From Lachnospiraceae bacterium (GTDB taxonomy: Bacteria > Bacillota > Clostridia > Lachnospirales > Lachnospiraceae), in contig JAILGE010000007.1 in assembly GCA_024697065.1 (NCBI GenBank), forward strand, positions 1-52,657: a stretch of 52,657 nucleotides of DNA, given 5' to 3'. The first letter of the stretch is position 1; every line of letters starts with the position of its first letter. The notes beneath the pieces are model-generated. The model had not been told where the DNA came from, made no database searches, and worked only from the letters and a program-made list of their open reading frames with translations. A program made the position numbers and the translations under genes. This document shows positions 7,485-17,065 of the stretch, one piece after another.

Positions 7485-8515
7485 ACAAAGAGATAAAGAA
7501 AAAAAGCAATTTGTCTTATTTTGTATTATTTATGATACTGGGGATTTTGACTGCAGTCTTTTTTGCCGCGAACATATGCACAGGAAGTGTAAACATCGGG
7601 TTGGACAGTCTGACAGACCTGATCTGCGGCAGAGGCGGCGATGATACGGTAAGGAGCATAATAGTGGATATAAGACTCCCCAGGACTATCGCTGCTTTTT
7701 TTCTTGGAGGTGCACTTGCGCTGTCAGGATATCTTCTTCAGACATATTTATATAATCCGATAGCAGGGCCTTTTATACTAGGTATATCATCCGGAGCAAA
7801 GATGACAGTAGCTGTTGCAATGATGGTATTTATGAATGCAGGTATCAGAATGAATTCTTTTACACTTATCATGGCGGCTTTTGTAGGATCAATGATATCC
7901 ATGTTATTTGTACTGTTCCTTTCGGACAGAGTCGGAAGTATGGCTATGCTTGTCATTAGCGGAATGATGATAGGCTATATCTGTTCTGCCATCACAGATC
8001 TTATAGTAACATTCGCTGATGATGCGAACATCGTAAATCTTCATAACTGGTCGAGAGGAAGTTTCTCAGGAATGAATCATGAAAACGCTGCTGTGATCGC
8101 GGTGGTGATCCCGCTGGCATTTACAGGTGTATTATTACTTGCCAAGCCCATAAGTGCATGGCAGATGGGTGAGTCATACGCTGTAAGTGTCGGGGTAAAT
8201 CTTAAGGCTGTAAGATTCGCGATAGTCATACTTTCAGGCATTTTGTCTGCATGTACGGTGGCATTTGCGGGACCGGTTTCATTTGTGGGAGTTGCGGCAC
8301 CTCATCTTGTCAGAAGGATGTTCGGGACTGTCAGACCGATGGTGATGATACCGGCCTGTTTTATGAGCGGTGCAGTATTCTGTCTGTTTTGCGATCTGCT
8401 GGCAAGAACCGTGATGGCGCCGACAGAACTTGGTATCAGTACGGTTACTGCTGTTTTCGGTGCGCCGGTTGTTCTGGCCGCAGTCATAGAGAGAAGAGCT
8501 TCGAGGATGAGATAA
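7481..8515 (+). CDS. FecCD/BtuC-family ABC permease
   Basis: This 344-residue integral membrane protein carries a single BtuC-like unit with about nine or ten hydrophobic spans. The family motifs are present: RLPRTIAAFFLGG followed by LSGYLLQ near residue 68-90, NPIAGPFILGISSGA, and near the C-terminus GPVSFVGVAAPHLVRRM, the loop that contacts the ATPase. It would work as a homodimer to move corrinoid (or a ferric chelate) across the membrane. Its ATG overlaps the upstream stop in ATGA, indicating translational coupling with the binding lipoprotein. Context in the cobalamin cluster favours a BtuC role over siderophore transport. Confidence 0.88.
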   Translation: MNKEIKKKSNLSYFVLFMILGILTAVFFAANICTGSVNIGLDSLTDLICGRGGDDTVRSIIVDIRLPRTIAAFFLGGALALSGYLLQTYLYNPIAGPFILGISSGAKMTVAVAMMVFMNAGIRMNSFTLIMAAFVGSMISMLFVLFLSDRVGSMAMLVISGMMIGYICSAITDLIVTFADDANIVNLHNWSRGSFSGMNHENAAVIAVVIPLAFTGVLLLAKPISAWQMGESYAVSVGVNLKAVRFAIVILSGILSACTVAFAGPVSFVGVAAPHLVRRMFGTVRPMVMIPACFMSGAVFCLFCDLLARTVMAPTELGISTVTAVFGAPVVLAAVIERRASRMR

Positions 8516-9274
8516 TTGGTTAAGGATACTGTTTTAAAAGTATACGGCCTTGATGCCGGATATGACGGAAAGCTGGTTGTAAGCGGCATCGACTTTCAAT
8601 TGGCGGAAGGTGAGATATTATCTCTTATCGGACCTAACGGTGCAGGTAAATCCACTATTCTAAAGACGATATCGGCACAGCTCGATAAGAAAAGCGGTAG
8701 CGTTTCCTTTAAGGGCAGGGAAGTTTCTCTTATGGAACGCAAGGAGAGAGCAAGGGAGATAGCAGTTGTGCTGACAGGCGGTATAAAGACCGGAATGTTA
8801 AGCTGCAGAGAAGTGGTGGAAAGCGGTCGATATCCTTATACAGGTATCCTTGGCAAACTCTCCGATACGGACAGACAGATAGTTGATGATGCAATGAGAC
8901 TTGCCGGGGCTGATATTTATGCTGAAAGCGATATAGACAGGATAAGTGACGGACAGCGACAAAGAGTACTTCTTGCCTGCGCCATAGCTCAGGAACCTAA
9001 ACTAATACTTCTTGATGAACCGACATCTTTTTTGGATATCAAAGGAAAATATGAATTTATGGATGCGCTGGTCCGCCTTTGCAAAGAAAGAAAAATGTCA
9101 GCGATAATGTCTATACATGAACTTGAACTGGCCGGAAAAGTATCCGACAGGATCTTATGTATAAGGGATAATAAAGCCGACCGCTATGGCACACCTGATG
9201 AAATACTTAAAAATGATTATATTGCCGAACTATTCGGGCTTGATGATGAATTGATGAAAAAATTCAGGGACTGA
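8516..9274 (+). CDS. BtuD/FecE-family ABC transporter ATPase
   Basis: This 252-residue ATPase powers the BtuC-like permease. Walker A is GPNGAGKST (near residue 39), the signature is ISDGQRQR in place of LSGGQ, Walker B is LILLDEP, and the switch histidine is in SIHELE. The TTG start at 8516 directly follows the permease stop; GAGG at 8503-8506 gives suitable spacing, and no ATG lies near the expected N-terminus. The LSGGQ variation to SDGQ is common in the FecE/BtuD group. Together with the two upstream genes it makes a complete importer inside the cobalamin biosynthesis run. Confidence 0.88.
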   Translation: MVKDTVLKVYGLDAGYDGKLVVSGIDFQLAEGEILSLIGPNGAGKSTILKTISAQLDKKSGSVSFKGREVSLMERKERAREIAVVLTGGIKTGMLSCREVVESGRYPYTGILGKLSDTDRQIVDDAMRLAGADIYAESDIDRISDGQRQRVLLACAIAQEPKLILLDEPTSFLDIKGKYEFMDALVRLCKERKMSAIMSIHELELAGKVSDRILCIRDNKADRYGTPDEILKNDYIAELFGLDDELMKKFRD

Positions 9275-9277
9275 TAT

Positions 9278-9931
9278 ATGACAAATAAAATTATTGAGAA
9301 TTTAAAACCGCTTGATATAGAGAAGAGAAGTTTTGAGATCATTTCGGAAGAGCTTGCCGAAATGGGGGTGGTTCTTCCGAAGGATCAGGAGATGATCACC
9401 AAAAGAGTGATCCATGCAAGCGCTGATTTTGAGTATGCGGATACGCTGATATATTCGGATACCGCCATAGAGACTGCTAGAAGGCTGCTTGGGGAAGGCT
9501 GCATCATAGTTACGGATACAAATATGGCGCGTTCCGGTATCAATCTTAAAACGCTGGAAGCATTGGGATGTGAAGCTTTCTGCTTTATGAATGATGAGAA
9601 GATCGCGGAAAGATCAAAAGTAACAGGTGAAACAAGGGCTGCCTTATCTATGGAACATGCCGCGAAAGTTTTTCACGATAAACCTGTTATGATAGTTTCA
9701 GGAAATGCACCTACCGCACTTTTAAAGATCAGGGAATTATACGACAGGGGTGAATACCGTCCGGATCTTGTTATAGGAGTTCCGGTCGGATTTGTAAATG
9801 TGGAAGCGGCCAAGGAACTGATAATGGAGACTGATATCCCTTATATAGTCAACAGAGGACGAAAGGGCGGCAGTAATATTGCCGCAGCTATAGTGAACGC
9901 ATTAATGTACGGGATCTGCAGGAATGTATGA
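9278..9931 (+). CDS. cbiC: Cobalt-precorrin-8 methylmutase CbiC
   Basis: This 217-residue enzyme moves the C11 methyl group to C12, turning cobalt-precorrin-8 into cobyrinate. The conserved catalytic histidine lies in KRVIHASADFEY (near residue 46). Other family blocks are VTDTNMARSG, VSGNAPTAL and the C-terminal GRKGGSNIAAA. The length is normal (about 210). The gene starts three bases after the importer ATPase and ends in an ATGA overlap with cbiD. The reaction is the last ring rearrangement of the corrin core, although the gene comes first among the biosynthetic genes. Confidence 0.93.
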   Translation: MTNKIIENLKPLDIEKRSFEIISEELAEMGVVLPKDQEMITKRVIHASADFEYADTLIYSDTAIETARRLLGEGCIIVTDTNMARSGINLKTLEALGCEAFCFMNDEKIAERSKVTGETRAALSMEHAAKVFHDKPVMIVSGNAPTALLKIRELYDRGEYRPDLVIGVPVGFVNVEAAKELIMETDIPYIVNRGRKGGSNIAAAIVNALMYGICRNV

Positions 9932-11052
9932 GAAACGGATTTACAACAGGAAGTTGTGCTGCTGCAGCTGCTAAGGCGGCTGTGTTTATGCTGCTTTCCG
10001 GAAATGAGAAAAAAACGATCGGTATCAATACACCTGCAGGAGTTCTATTCAGTACTGCAGTCAATAATATTTCTCGGACAGAAGAGAGCGTAACCTGTAG
10101 CGTTACTAAGGATGGCGGAGACGATCCGGATGTGACTACGGGTATGGAGATATTTGTAACAGTTGAGAAAAATGATCAAAATAGCGGGATCGTGATAAAA
10201 GGCGGAAAGGGCGTGGGTGTCGTGACCAGACCCGGCCTTGATCAGCCTGTGGGCGAGGCGGCAATCAATCATGTCCCGAGAGAAATGATAAGAGAAAATG
10301 TGGCTGAGGTTTGCAGTCTCTTTGATCATACGGAAGGTATCACTGTTACGGTATCGGTTCCCGGGGGAGAGGAACTCGCTCTTAAAACATTTAATCCAAG
10401 ACTTGGCATAGAAGGCGGTATTTCCATTATCGGAACGAGCGGTATAGTTGAACCTATGAGCGAAAGCGCTCTTATAGAGACTATATATATAGAACTCAGA
10501 CAACGCAGGGAGATGGGATTTGAGGATATAGTGATAGCACCGGGAAATTACGGACGGGATTTCCTTAAATCATCATACGGTTTTGATGTTGATAAAAGTG
10601 TTAAATGCAGCAATTATATTGGAAAGACACTGGACAGTGTAGCCGGGCTTGGCTTTAAAAGAGTATTGCTCACAGGTCATGTCGGGAAGCTGATAAAGAT
10701 CTCAGGTGGGATAATGAACACTCATTCTGCGGAAGGTGACTGCCGAATGGAATTGATGGCTGCATGGGCATTAAAAGCCGGTGCGGATGCAGAAATGGCA
10801 AACCGTATACTTGACTGTATCTCTACGGAGGCAGCCATAGAAGTAATGAATTCCTATGATAAGAATCTGGTGCCCGGGGCAATGGAAAGAGCTATGGATA
10901 AGATGATATTTCATATGGATCACAGACTGGAAAAAGCTGCGCTCCGGTATGGAAAAGAAAAGCCGCAGATAGAAAGTATCATGTTTGATAATATCAACGG
11001 AAAGCTGGCGGCCAGTGCAGGGGCCGAGGAAATGCTGGCTGTTTTTCTGTAA
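9928..11052 (+). CDS. cbiD: Cobalt-precorrin-5B C1-methyltransferase CbiD
   Basis: This 374-residue protein starts with the family hallmark RNGFTTGSCAAAAAKA. It adds the C1 methyl group of the corrin ring in the anaerobic route, after CbiG has opened the delta-lactone. Later family blocks include GGKGVGVVTRPGL, the IGTSGIVEPMSE segment, and GHVGKLIKISGGIMNTHS. The length is standard. It overlaps cbiC by four bases (ATGA). CbiD is diagnostic of the oxygen-independent pathway, so it fixes the pathway type for the cluster. Confidence 0.94.
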   Translation: MRNGFTTGSCAAAAAKAAVFMLLSGNEKKTIGINTPAGVLFSTAVNNISRTEESVTCSVTKDGGDDPDVTTGMEIFVTVEKNDQNSGIVIKGGKGVGVVTRPGLDQPVGEAAINHVPREMIRENVAEVCSLFDHTEGITVTVSVPGGEELALKTFNPRLGIEGGISIIGTSGIVEPMSESALIETIYIELRQRREMGFEDIVIAPGNYGRDFLKSSYGFDVDKSVKCSNYIGKTLDSVAGLGFKRVLLTGHVGKLIKISGGIMNTHSAEGDCRMELMAAWALKAGADAEMANRILDCISTEAAIEVMNSYDKNLVPGAMERAMDKMIFHMDHRLEKAALRYGKEKPQIESIMFDNINGKLAASAGAEEMLAVFL

Positions 11053-11068
11053 AAACGGGAGATTAGGT

Positions 11069-12829
11069 ATGGTTTATTTTGTCGGAGCGGGTTCCGGAGC
11101 AGAGGATCTGATAACGGTAAGAGGAATGCATCTTCTTGAAAAAGCAGATGTTGTCATATATGCAGGCTCTCTTGTAAATCCGGGGATTCTAAAATATTGC
11201 AAAGATGATTGCGAGATTCATGACAGTTCAAAACTGCATCTCGATGAAGTGATAAATATCATAAAAGAAGCTGAGAGCAAGGGTCTTACTACCGTAAGAC
11301 TTCATACCGGAGAACCCAGTTTGTACGGCGCCGTGAGAGAACAGATGGATGAGCTGGACAGATCGGATATCAGATATGAGAGTTGTCCGGGAGTGACAGC
11401 GGCGTTTGGTGCGGCGGCATCTCTTGATCTGGAATATACTTTGCCCGGAATATCCCAGTCTCTTATCATTACCAGGATGGAAGGGAGAACAGCAGTCCCG
11501 GAGGGAGAAAGTATAGAGAGTTTGGCAGGACACCATTCATCCATGGCGATATATTTAAGCACCGGAATGCTGGAAAGATTAAGTGCCAAACTCATAAGTG
11601 GAGGATATTCGGCCGATACACCTGCGGCTATAGTATATAAAGCTACATGGCCTGATGAGAAAAAGGTTATCTGTACCGTGGGTACATTGGCTGAGAGCGC
11701 TGAGTCCGAGGGGATAAAGAAAACCGCCATAGTCCTTGTGGGAGATGTGATCCGGAAAAAAAATTATGAACGCTCGAAGCTTTATGATCCTGCTTTTACA
11801 ACGGAATTCAGGAAGGGGACAGATCAGACAGATGCCGTTAATACAAAAGACAGGGATGCTGAGGATACTAAAAAGCTCTATGGTGAGGCGGCAGTTATAA
11901 GTTTCACTGACAGAGGGTACGAAGCGGCATGTACCTTGAAAGAAAAGGTCAGAGGCAGCTTCAGTGATATCAGTATAAGCTCGGCGATGAAGAACAGACC
12001 GGATCATGCAGACAGAGATGAGTGGACGGTAAAGCAATTTGAAGACAAGAAGATACTGATCTTTATCGGTGCTGTGGGTATAGCGGTAAGAAGTATCGCA
12101 CCACATATCAAAGATAAGCTTCATGACAGTCCGGTTATAGTACTTGATGAAGAATTAAGATGCGTGATACCGCTTCTTTCCGGGCATATCGGTGGTGCCA
12201 ATGAGATCGCGGGATTGATCGCAAAAAAGACAGGCGCGTATCCTGTCATTACCACAGCTTCGGATCTAAAAGGCGCTTTTGCTTCTGACATGTTTGCGCA
12301 GAACAATTATCTGAAGATCATCAATAAAAACGGTATCGCTGCTGTTACCGGCAAGGCACTTACCGGTGCTGACATAATAGTGAGTGCCGATAAGGGAACA
12401 TTACCTGACGGAAGAGCATTACTTTTTCTTACACCAAAGAAGTATGTGGTGGGCATAGGATGCAGAAAGGGTAAATCTTTCGAAGAACTGGAAGATTTCT
12501 TTATGCAAATGCAAAGAGAGACCGGGATAGAAGATGAAGATATCGCGGCTATAGTCTCTATAAATGACAAGAAGGAAGAAGCGGGGATCATAAGGCTTGC
12601 CCAGTATCACAGGTGCAGATTTATCACTTTTTCCGCGGATGAATTAAAAACTCTGGAGGGGGATTTTAATTCTTCCGAGTTTGTACTCAATACTGTCGGG
12701 GTAGACAATGTATGTGAACGGTCAGCCCTTTACTTTTGCAATAATGTCTGCTCAAACGAAGGAAGGATAATATATCCCAAGCATGCAAAAGACGGCATTA
12801 CCATGGCTGTTGCGGAAAGAGTGATGTGA
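11069..12829 (+). CDS. cbiFG: CbiF-CbiG fusion: cobalt-precorrin-4 C11-methyltransferase and cobalt-precorrin-5A hydrolase
   Basis: This 586-residue protein joins two consecutive enzymes. Residues 1-~250 are a CbiF methyltransferase (FVGAGSGAEDLITVRG, YAGSLVNP, HTGEPSLYGAVREQ, CPGVTAAFGAAA). Residues ~273-586 are CbiG, including FIGAVGIAVRSIAPHI, the SGHIGGANEIA motif and the C-terminal MAVAERVM. CbiF methylates C11; CbiG opens the A-ring lactone and releases acetaldehyde. The acidic linker about 235-270 looks flexible. The start is ATG 11069 behind CGGGAG; a longer reading frame reaches back into cbiD but has no ribosome site. The stop overlaps cbiH in TGATG. Fusion could channel the unstable lactone intermediate. 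Confidence 0.92.
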   Translation: MVYFVGAGSGAEDLITVRGMHLLEKADVVIYAGSLVNPGILKYCKDDCEIHDSSKLHLDEVINIIKEAESKGLTTVRLHTGEPSLYGAVREQMDELDRSDIRYESCPGVTAAFGAAASLDLEYTLPGISQSLIITRMEGRTAVPEGESIESLAGHHSSMAIYLSTGMLERLSAKLISGGYSADTPAAIVYKATWPDEKKVICTVGTLAESAESEGIKKTAIVLVGDVIRKKNYERSKLYDPAFTTEFRKGTDQTDAVNTKDRDAEDTKKLYGEAAVISFTDRGYEAACTLKEKVRGSFSDISISSAMKNRPDHADRDEWTVKQFEDKKILIFIGAVGIAVRSIAPHIKDKLHDSPVIVLDEELRCVIPLLSGHIGGANEIAGLIAKKTGAYPVITTASDLKGAFASDMFAQNNYLKIINKNGIAAVTGKALTGADIIVSADKGTLPDGRALLFLTPKKYVVGIGCRKGKSFEELEDFFMQMQRETGIEDEDIAAIVSINDKKEEAGIIRLAQYHRCRFITFSADELKTLEGDFNSSEFVLNTVGVDNVCERSALYFCNNVCSNEGRIIYPKHAKDGITMAVAERVM

Positions 12830-13560
12830 TGAAAAGGATAGATATTATTGGAATGGGCCCCGGAAGAGAGTCGATGATGACAGGGGATGCCATTAAGGCT
12901 TTGGATGAGGCTGATATTATAGTTGGATACAAGGTTTATCTGGATCAGCTTGGTGAACGGTATTCAAACAAGGAAATGTATGACACCCCCATGAGAAAGG
13001 AACGGGAGAGGTGTCTGTATTGCTTTGAAAAAGCCAAAGAGAACAGACAGGTGGCTCTTATATGCAGTGGAGACGCGGGAGTATACGGCATGGCGTCTCT
13101 CATGTATGAGATAGGAGAATCATATAAAGATATAGAATTGAATGTTATCCCGGGGATCACTGCGGCTTTAAGCGGGGCGGCAATACTGGGTGCTCCGGTC
13201 AATCATGACTTTTGCCTGATCAGCTTAAGTGATGTACTCACACCATGGGAGAAGATAGAAAAGAGATTAAAAGCTGCCGTTGAGGGTGATTTCGTCATTG
13301 TTATCTATAACCCTCAAAGCAGGAGCAGAAAGGGATATATCGGAAGGGCTGCGGATATAATAACCCAATATGGCGGCGGAGCCCGTGTTTGCGGTTATGT
13401 CAGGAATATAGGAAGAGACGGGATGCTTAGCCGGATCTGTAAGATATCAGACCTGGAAAATGAAGATATTGATATGTTTACGACAGTTTTTATAGGTAAT
13501 TCAGATACAAAGATCGTAAACGGAAAGATGGTCACTCCGAGAATTGTACATGAAAGATAA
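12829..13560 (+). CDS. cbiH: Cobalt-precorrin-3 C17-methyltransferase CbiH
   Basis: This 243-residue SAM-dependent enzyme methylates C17 and contracts the ring by forming the delta-lactone. It shows the tetrapyrrole methylase pattern: GMGPGRESMMT at the N-terminus, the SGDAGVYGMASLMYE motif near residue 80, the VIPGITAALSGAAILGAP block and IYNPQSRSRKGY. The ATG is in a TGATG overlap with cbiFG; a GTG three bases earlier is possible. The length fits stand-alone CbiH of about 240 residues, without the C-terminal ferredoxin-like extension seen in some Bacillus relatives. Confidence 0.92.
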   Translation: MKRIDIIGMGPGRESMMTGDAIKALDEADIIVGYKVYLDQLGERYSNKEMYDTPMRKERERCLYCFEKAKENRQVALICSGDAGVYGMASLMYEIGESYKDIELNVIPGITAALSGAAILGAPVNHDFCLISLSDVLTPWEKIEKRLKAAVEGDFVIVIYNPQSRSRKGYIGRAADIITQYGGGARVCGYVRNIGRDGMLSRICKISDLENEDIDMFTTVFIGNSDTKIVNGKMVTPRIVHER

Positions 13561-15022
13561 GGAAAAGATCATATTATTTGCTGGGACTAGCGAGGGCAGG
13601 AGACTGTCCGAAAAGCTGTCATCATACGGTATCAGTCATATAGTTTCGGTCGCTACCGACTATGGGAAGTCTCTGCTGGGTGAAAGTCACTTTGCCAAAG
13701 TGATAGAGGGACGGCTTGATGAACCTGCAATGGAAGAACTGTTTATAAACGAGAAGATTACCGTTGTAGCAGATGCTACTCATCCTTATGCGATCGAGGT
13801 TACGGCAAATCTCAAAAAAGCTGCGGAGAGAACGGGCGTTAAGTACTTACGGCTTGCCAGAGAAAAGTTAAAGATCCCTTCGGGGGCAGAGCTGTTTTTT
13901 GATAATGAAAGCTGTGCCGATCATCTGGAAAATGCATACAGGTCAGGCCTGCTTAAAGGAAATGTGCTCATTACCACAGGCAGCAAGGAGCTTTCTGTTT
14001 ATGCATGCAGGGAAGAACTCAGACATAGATTGTATGTACGTATCATTCCTGATGAGAAGAGCTTTGAGATCTGCAGAAATGCAGAGATAAAAACAGATCA
14101 TATCATAGCAATGCAAGGGCCTTTCTCGGAAGAGTTAAACAGTGCGATCATCCGTGAGTTCGGTATAGATGCGCTGGTAACTAAGGAAAGCGGTACTGCT
14201 GGCGGTTTTGCGGAAAAGATCAGAGCAGCTGTCAATAATGATATAAAGCTTTGTGTTATCGCAAGACCCGATGAAGATGGAATCGGAGAAGATGAGATGT
14301 TCAGGCTTCTTACGGGCATCGAGGGGCTTAAAGATGGTAACGTAAAAGATTGCAGGGGGCACATCTCATTGATCGGTGCGGGACCGTATGAAAAGGATCT
14401 TTTAACGATTAAAGCAGGGAAAATGATAGAAGAGGCCGATTACATTATCGGTGCGGAGAGCATTATCGCCCCTTTTAAAGCACGGATCGGCAAGAAAGCC
14501 GCATACCTTCCCGGAGATATCATTCCTTACATCAAAGATCTGTTGAATGATACAGACGCGGATGAGCTTAATATTGCGGTGCTGTTTTCAGGCGACAGCG
14601 GATTCTTCAGCGGCTGCGGAAAGTGTTATGCGGGATTAGATCAGGCGATCAGATCCGGTGATATAGATGCCGAAATAACTGTGCTCCCCGGTATATCTTC
14701 CGTGTCATATATGTCTTCACTTCTTGGAGTGAGCTATGATACTGCCGGCATACTCTCTGTTCATGGGAGAGACAGGCAAGAGGGGCTGGCAGAGCTTCTA
14801 AAAATCCTTGAAGAGAAGAAAAGATGTTTTATGCTGGTATCAGGTGATGAAGATGTGAGGATTACTGCGGACTACCTGATGAGAAAAGGCTTTAATGACT
14901 GCAGGATTACAGCAGGCTGTTCGCTGTCTGTTGGTGGTAAGGAAGAGATCCGGAAGATGACTGCGGATACGGCGGTAAACTTTTCATCAGAGGGGAAAAT
15001 ACTGCTTTATATCGAATCATAG
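13550..15022 (+). CDS. cbiJE: CbiJ-CbiE fusion: cobalt-precorrin-6A reductase and precorrin-7 C5-methyltransferase
   Basis: This 490-residue protein combines two steps. Residues 1-~255 are the NAD(P)H-dependent reductase CbiJ/CobK, with LFAGTSEGRRL at the N-terminus, DATHPYAIEVT, YLRLAREK, TTGSKEL and VTKESGTAGG. Residues ~266-490 are the C5-methyltransferase CbiE (SLIGAGPYEKDLLT, FSGDSGFFSGC, LPGISSVSYMSSLLG, HGRDRQEGL). CbiT, the C15 partner of CbiE, follows as a separate gene, so here CbiE is fused backward to the reductase rather than forward to CbiT as in CobL. The start ATG 13550 lies inside cbiH (11-base overlap); TTG 13544 is less likely. Confidence 0.92.
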   Translation: MKDKEKIILFAGTSEGRRLSEKLSSYGISHIVSVATDYGKSLLGESHFAKVIEGRLDEPAMEELFINEKITVVADATHPYAIEVTANLKKAAERTGVKYLRLAREKLKIPSGAELFFDNESCADHLENAYRSGLLKGNVLITTGSKELSVYACREELRHRLYVRIIPDEKSFEICRNAEIKTDHIIAMQGPFSEELNSAIIREFGIDALVTKESGTAGGFAEKIRAAVNNDIKLCVIARPDEDGIGEDEMFRLLTGIEGLKDGNVKDCRGHISLIGAGPYEKDLLTIKAGKMIEEADYIIGAESIIAPFKARIGKKAAYLPGDIIPYIKDLLNDTDADELNIAVLFSGDSGFFSGCGKCYAGLDQAIRSGDIDAEITVLPGISSVSYMSSLLGVSYDTAGILSVHGRDRQEGLAELLKILEEKKRCFMLVSGDEDVRITADYLMRKGFNDCRITAGCSLSVGGKEEIRKMTADTAVNFSSEGKILLYIES

Positions 15023-15086
15023 ATCAAAGATAAATCAAGAGATCCGGAGGATGTCGATCCGGAGATTCTCATCGGGGAGATCAAAT

Positions 15087-15692
15087 ATGGATTACAGAAG
15101 ATATTCGGAATATACATCTATACCTGACAGTGAATTCATAAGAGGAAAAGTTCCCATGACTAAGGAGGAAGTGAGGACCGTAACTATTTCCAAACTTCAT
15201 CTTGGCAGTAACAAAGTCTTCTGGGATATAGGAAGCGGCACGGGATCGGTTTCCGTACAGGCAGCCATAATGTATCCGGGACTCAGGATCTGTGCCATCG
15301 AGCATGATCCGGAAGGTATAGAGCTTATCAAAAAGAATATGGATAAGTTTGCAACCGATGGTATCGAAGTCATAGAAGGCGATGCACCTGATTGTTTTGC
15401 GCACATATCCGGAAGAGCCCCGGATGCAGCTTTTATCGGCGGAAGCGGAGGGAAGTTGGAACAAATAATAGAAAAACTCTATGAGTTAAATGATCATATG
15501 CGTATTGCCGTAAATGCGGTTACCACCGAAACGGTGATAGCTATCAATAATATAATGAAACAATATCCAATTAAGGACAGAGATGTTATTCAGATGTATG
15601 TAAGCAGGGAGAGGGAAATCGGAAACCTTCACCTGATGGAGGCCCAGAACCCCGTGTATATAGCAGTATTTGATCTGAACGGAGACCGCTGA
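15087..15692 (+). CDS. cbiT: Cobalt-precorrin-7 C15-methyltransferase (decarboxylating) CbiT
   Basis: This 201-residue Rossmann methyltransferase adds the C15 methyl group and decarboxylates the C12 acetate side chain, paired with the CbiE half of the preceding fusion. The SAM motif is WDIGSGTGSVSVQA, followed by AIEHDPEGIELI and the GGSGGKLE loop. PDSEFIRGKVPMTKEEVR is the usual CbiT N-terminal block. ATG 15087 is chosen because CGGGGAGA lies 7-12 bases upstream. An ATG at 15051 has GGAGG only one base away, too close to function, and would add residues unlike the family. Confidence 0.92.
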   Translation: MDYRRYSEYTSIPDSEFIRGKVPMTKEEVRTVTISKLHLGSNKVFWDIGSGTGSVSVQAAIMYPGLRICAIEHDPEGIELIKKNMDKFATDGIEVIEGDAPDCFAHISGRAPDAAFIGGSGGKLEQIIEKLYELNDHMRIAVNAVTTETVIAINNIMKQYPIKDRDVIQMYVSREREIGNLHLMEAQNPVYIAVFDLNGDR

Positions 15693-17065
15693 TGAGTATG
15701 AAGCGAGTAATGATAGCAGCTGCAGGCAGTAACAGTGGTAAGACCTGCATTAGCTGTGCGTTGATGGCAGCATATAAAGAGGCAGGATTAAACGTATCGG
15801 GTGCCAAGTGTGGCCCGGATTATATCGATCCCATGTTTCATGAAATAGTTCTTGGGATCCCTTCTGTCAATCTGGATCCTTATTTTTCCGAGAAAAAGGA
15901 ACTGAGGTCTCTCACGGCGGCTGCCTGCAGAGAATCGGATATCCTCATCATAGAGGGAGTTATGGGGCTTTATGATGGACTTGGAGGTGTGAAGACCGAA
16001 GCGTCTTCATACGATCTGGCAGTAAAAACGGATACCCCCATAATACTTGTGATCGATGCAAAGGGAGTGGGGATAACTGTCATACAGATCATAAGAGGAA
16101 TACTGTCTGCTGATAAAAAGCATCTTATCAAAGGTATCATCCTCAATAAGGTAAGCAAGAGCTACGCTAATATCATTGCGCCTTTGATAAAGGAACAGAC
16201 CGGGGTTGCGGTATGCGGAACGATGCCATATGATGCATCCTTTGGCATAGAGAGCAGACACCTTGGCCTGAATCTTCCGCATGAAGTAAAAGATCTGAAA
16301 AGTAAGGTGGCCGGAGCAGCAGGTAAGATAAGAGATAATTCTGATCTCGGGATGATATTAAAGATCGCATCCGAAGCAAAAGAGATAAAGGACGGCAATA
16401 AAGATATAGATATACATAACGAAGATGCCGTTTCAAAACCGGTACTTGCTGTTGCAAGAGATGAGGCTTTTTGTTTTTACTACAGAGAAAACTTAAGACT
16501 CTTTGAAAAAAACGGATGCAGGATAGAGTATTTCTCGCCGATACGGGATGAGGGACTTCCTGAAGGGTGCGCGGGGGTATTGCTTGGAGGCGGATATCCC
16601 GAACTCTATCTTCAAGAATTATCTTCCAACCGAAAGATGAAAAACGCCGTGAGAAAAGCTGTATCTTCAGGTATTCCGTTACTTGCAGAGTGCGGAGGAT
16701 TTATGTATCTGCAAAACAGTATAAAACTGAAGGACTGCGGAAGAAAGAAGATGTCCGGGATCTTTGCCGGAGATTGTGAAATGAAAGACAAACTCGTGCG
16801 ATTTGGATATATAGAGCTTACATCAAAGAAAAATACTGCGTATATAAAAAGGGGTGAGAAGATCAAAGCTCATGAATTTCATTATTTTGACTGCACGGAT
16901 AACGGAAGCAGTTTGATCGCAATGAAACCGGTAACAAAAAGAAGCTATGATTGTATAAAGGCTGAAGGTAATATCCTATGCGGATTCCCTCATTTGTATT
17001 ATCCTTCATGTCCGGAACTTGTAAGCCGTTTTACGGAAAAAATGCGTGAATATGCCAATGAATGA
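15692..17065 (+). CDS. cbiA: Cobyrinate a,c-diamide synthase CbiA
   Basis: This 457-residue ATP- and glutamine-dependent enzyme amidates the a and c side chains of cobyrinate. The N-terminal dethiobiotin-synthetase-like domain has the P-loop AAGSNSGKT (near residue 9-17), then KCGPDYIDPMFH and EGVMGLYDG. The C-terminal class I glutaminase domain has GVLLGGGYPELY, the nucleophile Cys in LAECGGFMYL, and the KAHEFHYF histidine. Length and order are typical. The start is in a TGATG overlap with cbiT. In the anaerobic route the substrate already contains cobalt. Confidence 0.94.
   Translation: MSMKRVMIAAAGSNSGKTCISCALMAAYKEAGLNVSGAKCGPDYIDPMFHEIVLGIPSVNLDPYFSEKKELRSLTAAACRESDILIIEGVMGLYDGLGGVKTEASSYDLAVKTDTPIILVIDAKGVGITVIQIIRGILSADKKHLIKGIILNKVSKSYANIIAPLIKEQTGVAVCGTMPYDASFGIESRHLGLNLPHEVKDLKSKVAGAAGKIRDNSDLGMILKIASEAKEIKDGNKDIDIHNEDAVSKPVLAVARDEAFCFYYRENLRLFEKNGCRIEYFSPIRDEGLPEGCAGVLLGGGYPELYLQELSSNRKMKNAVRKAVSSGIPLLAECGGFMYLQNSIKLKDCGRKKMSGIFAGDCEMKDKLVRFGYIELTSKKNTAYIKRGEKIKAHEFHYFDCTDNGSSLIAMKPVTKRSYDCIKAEGNILCGFPHLYYPSCPELVSRFTEKMREYANE

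Noticed and set aside
10985-11068. Longer N-terminus for the CbiF-CbiG fusion
   Set aside because: It would lie inside cbiD with no ribosome site; MVYFVGAGSG at 11069 matches the family start behind a good site.
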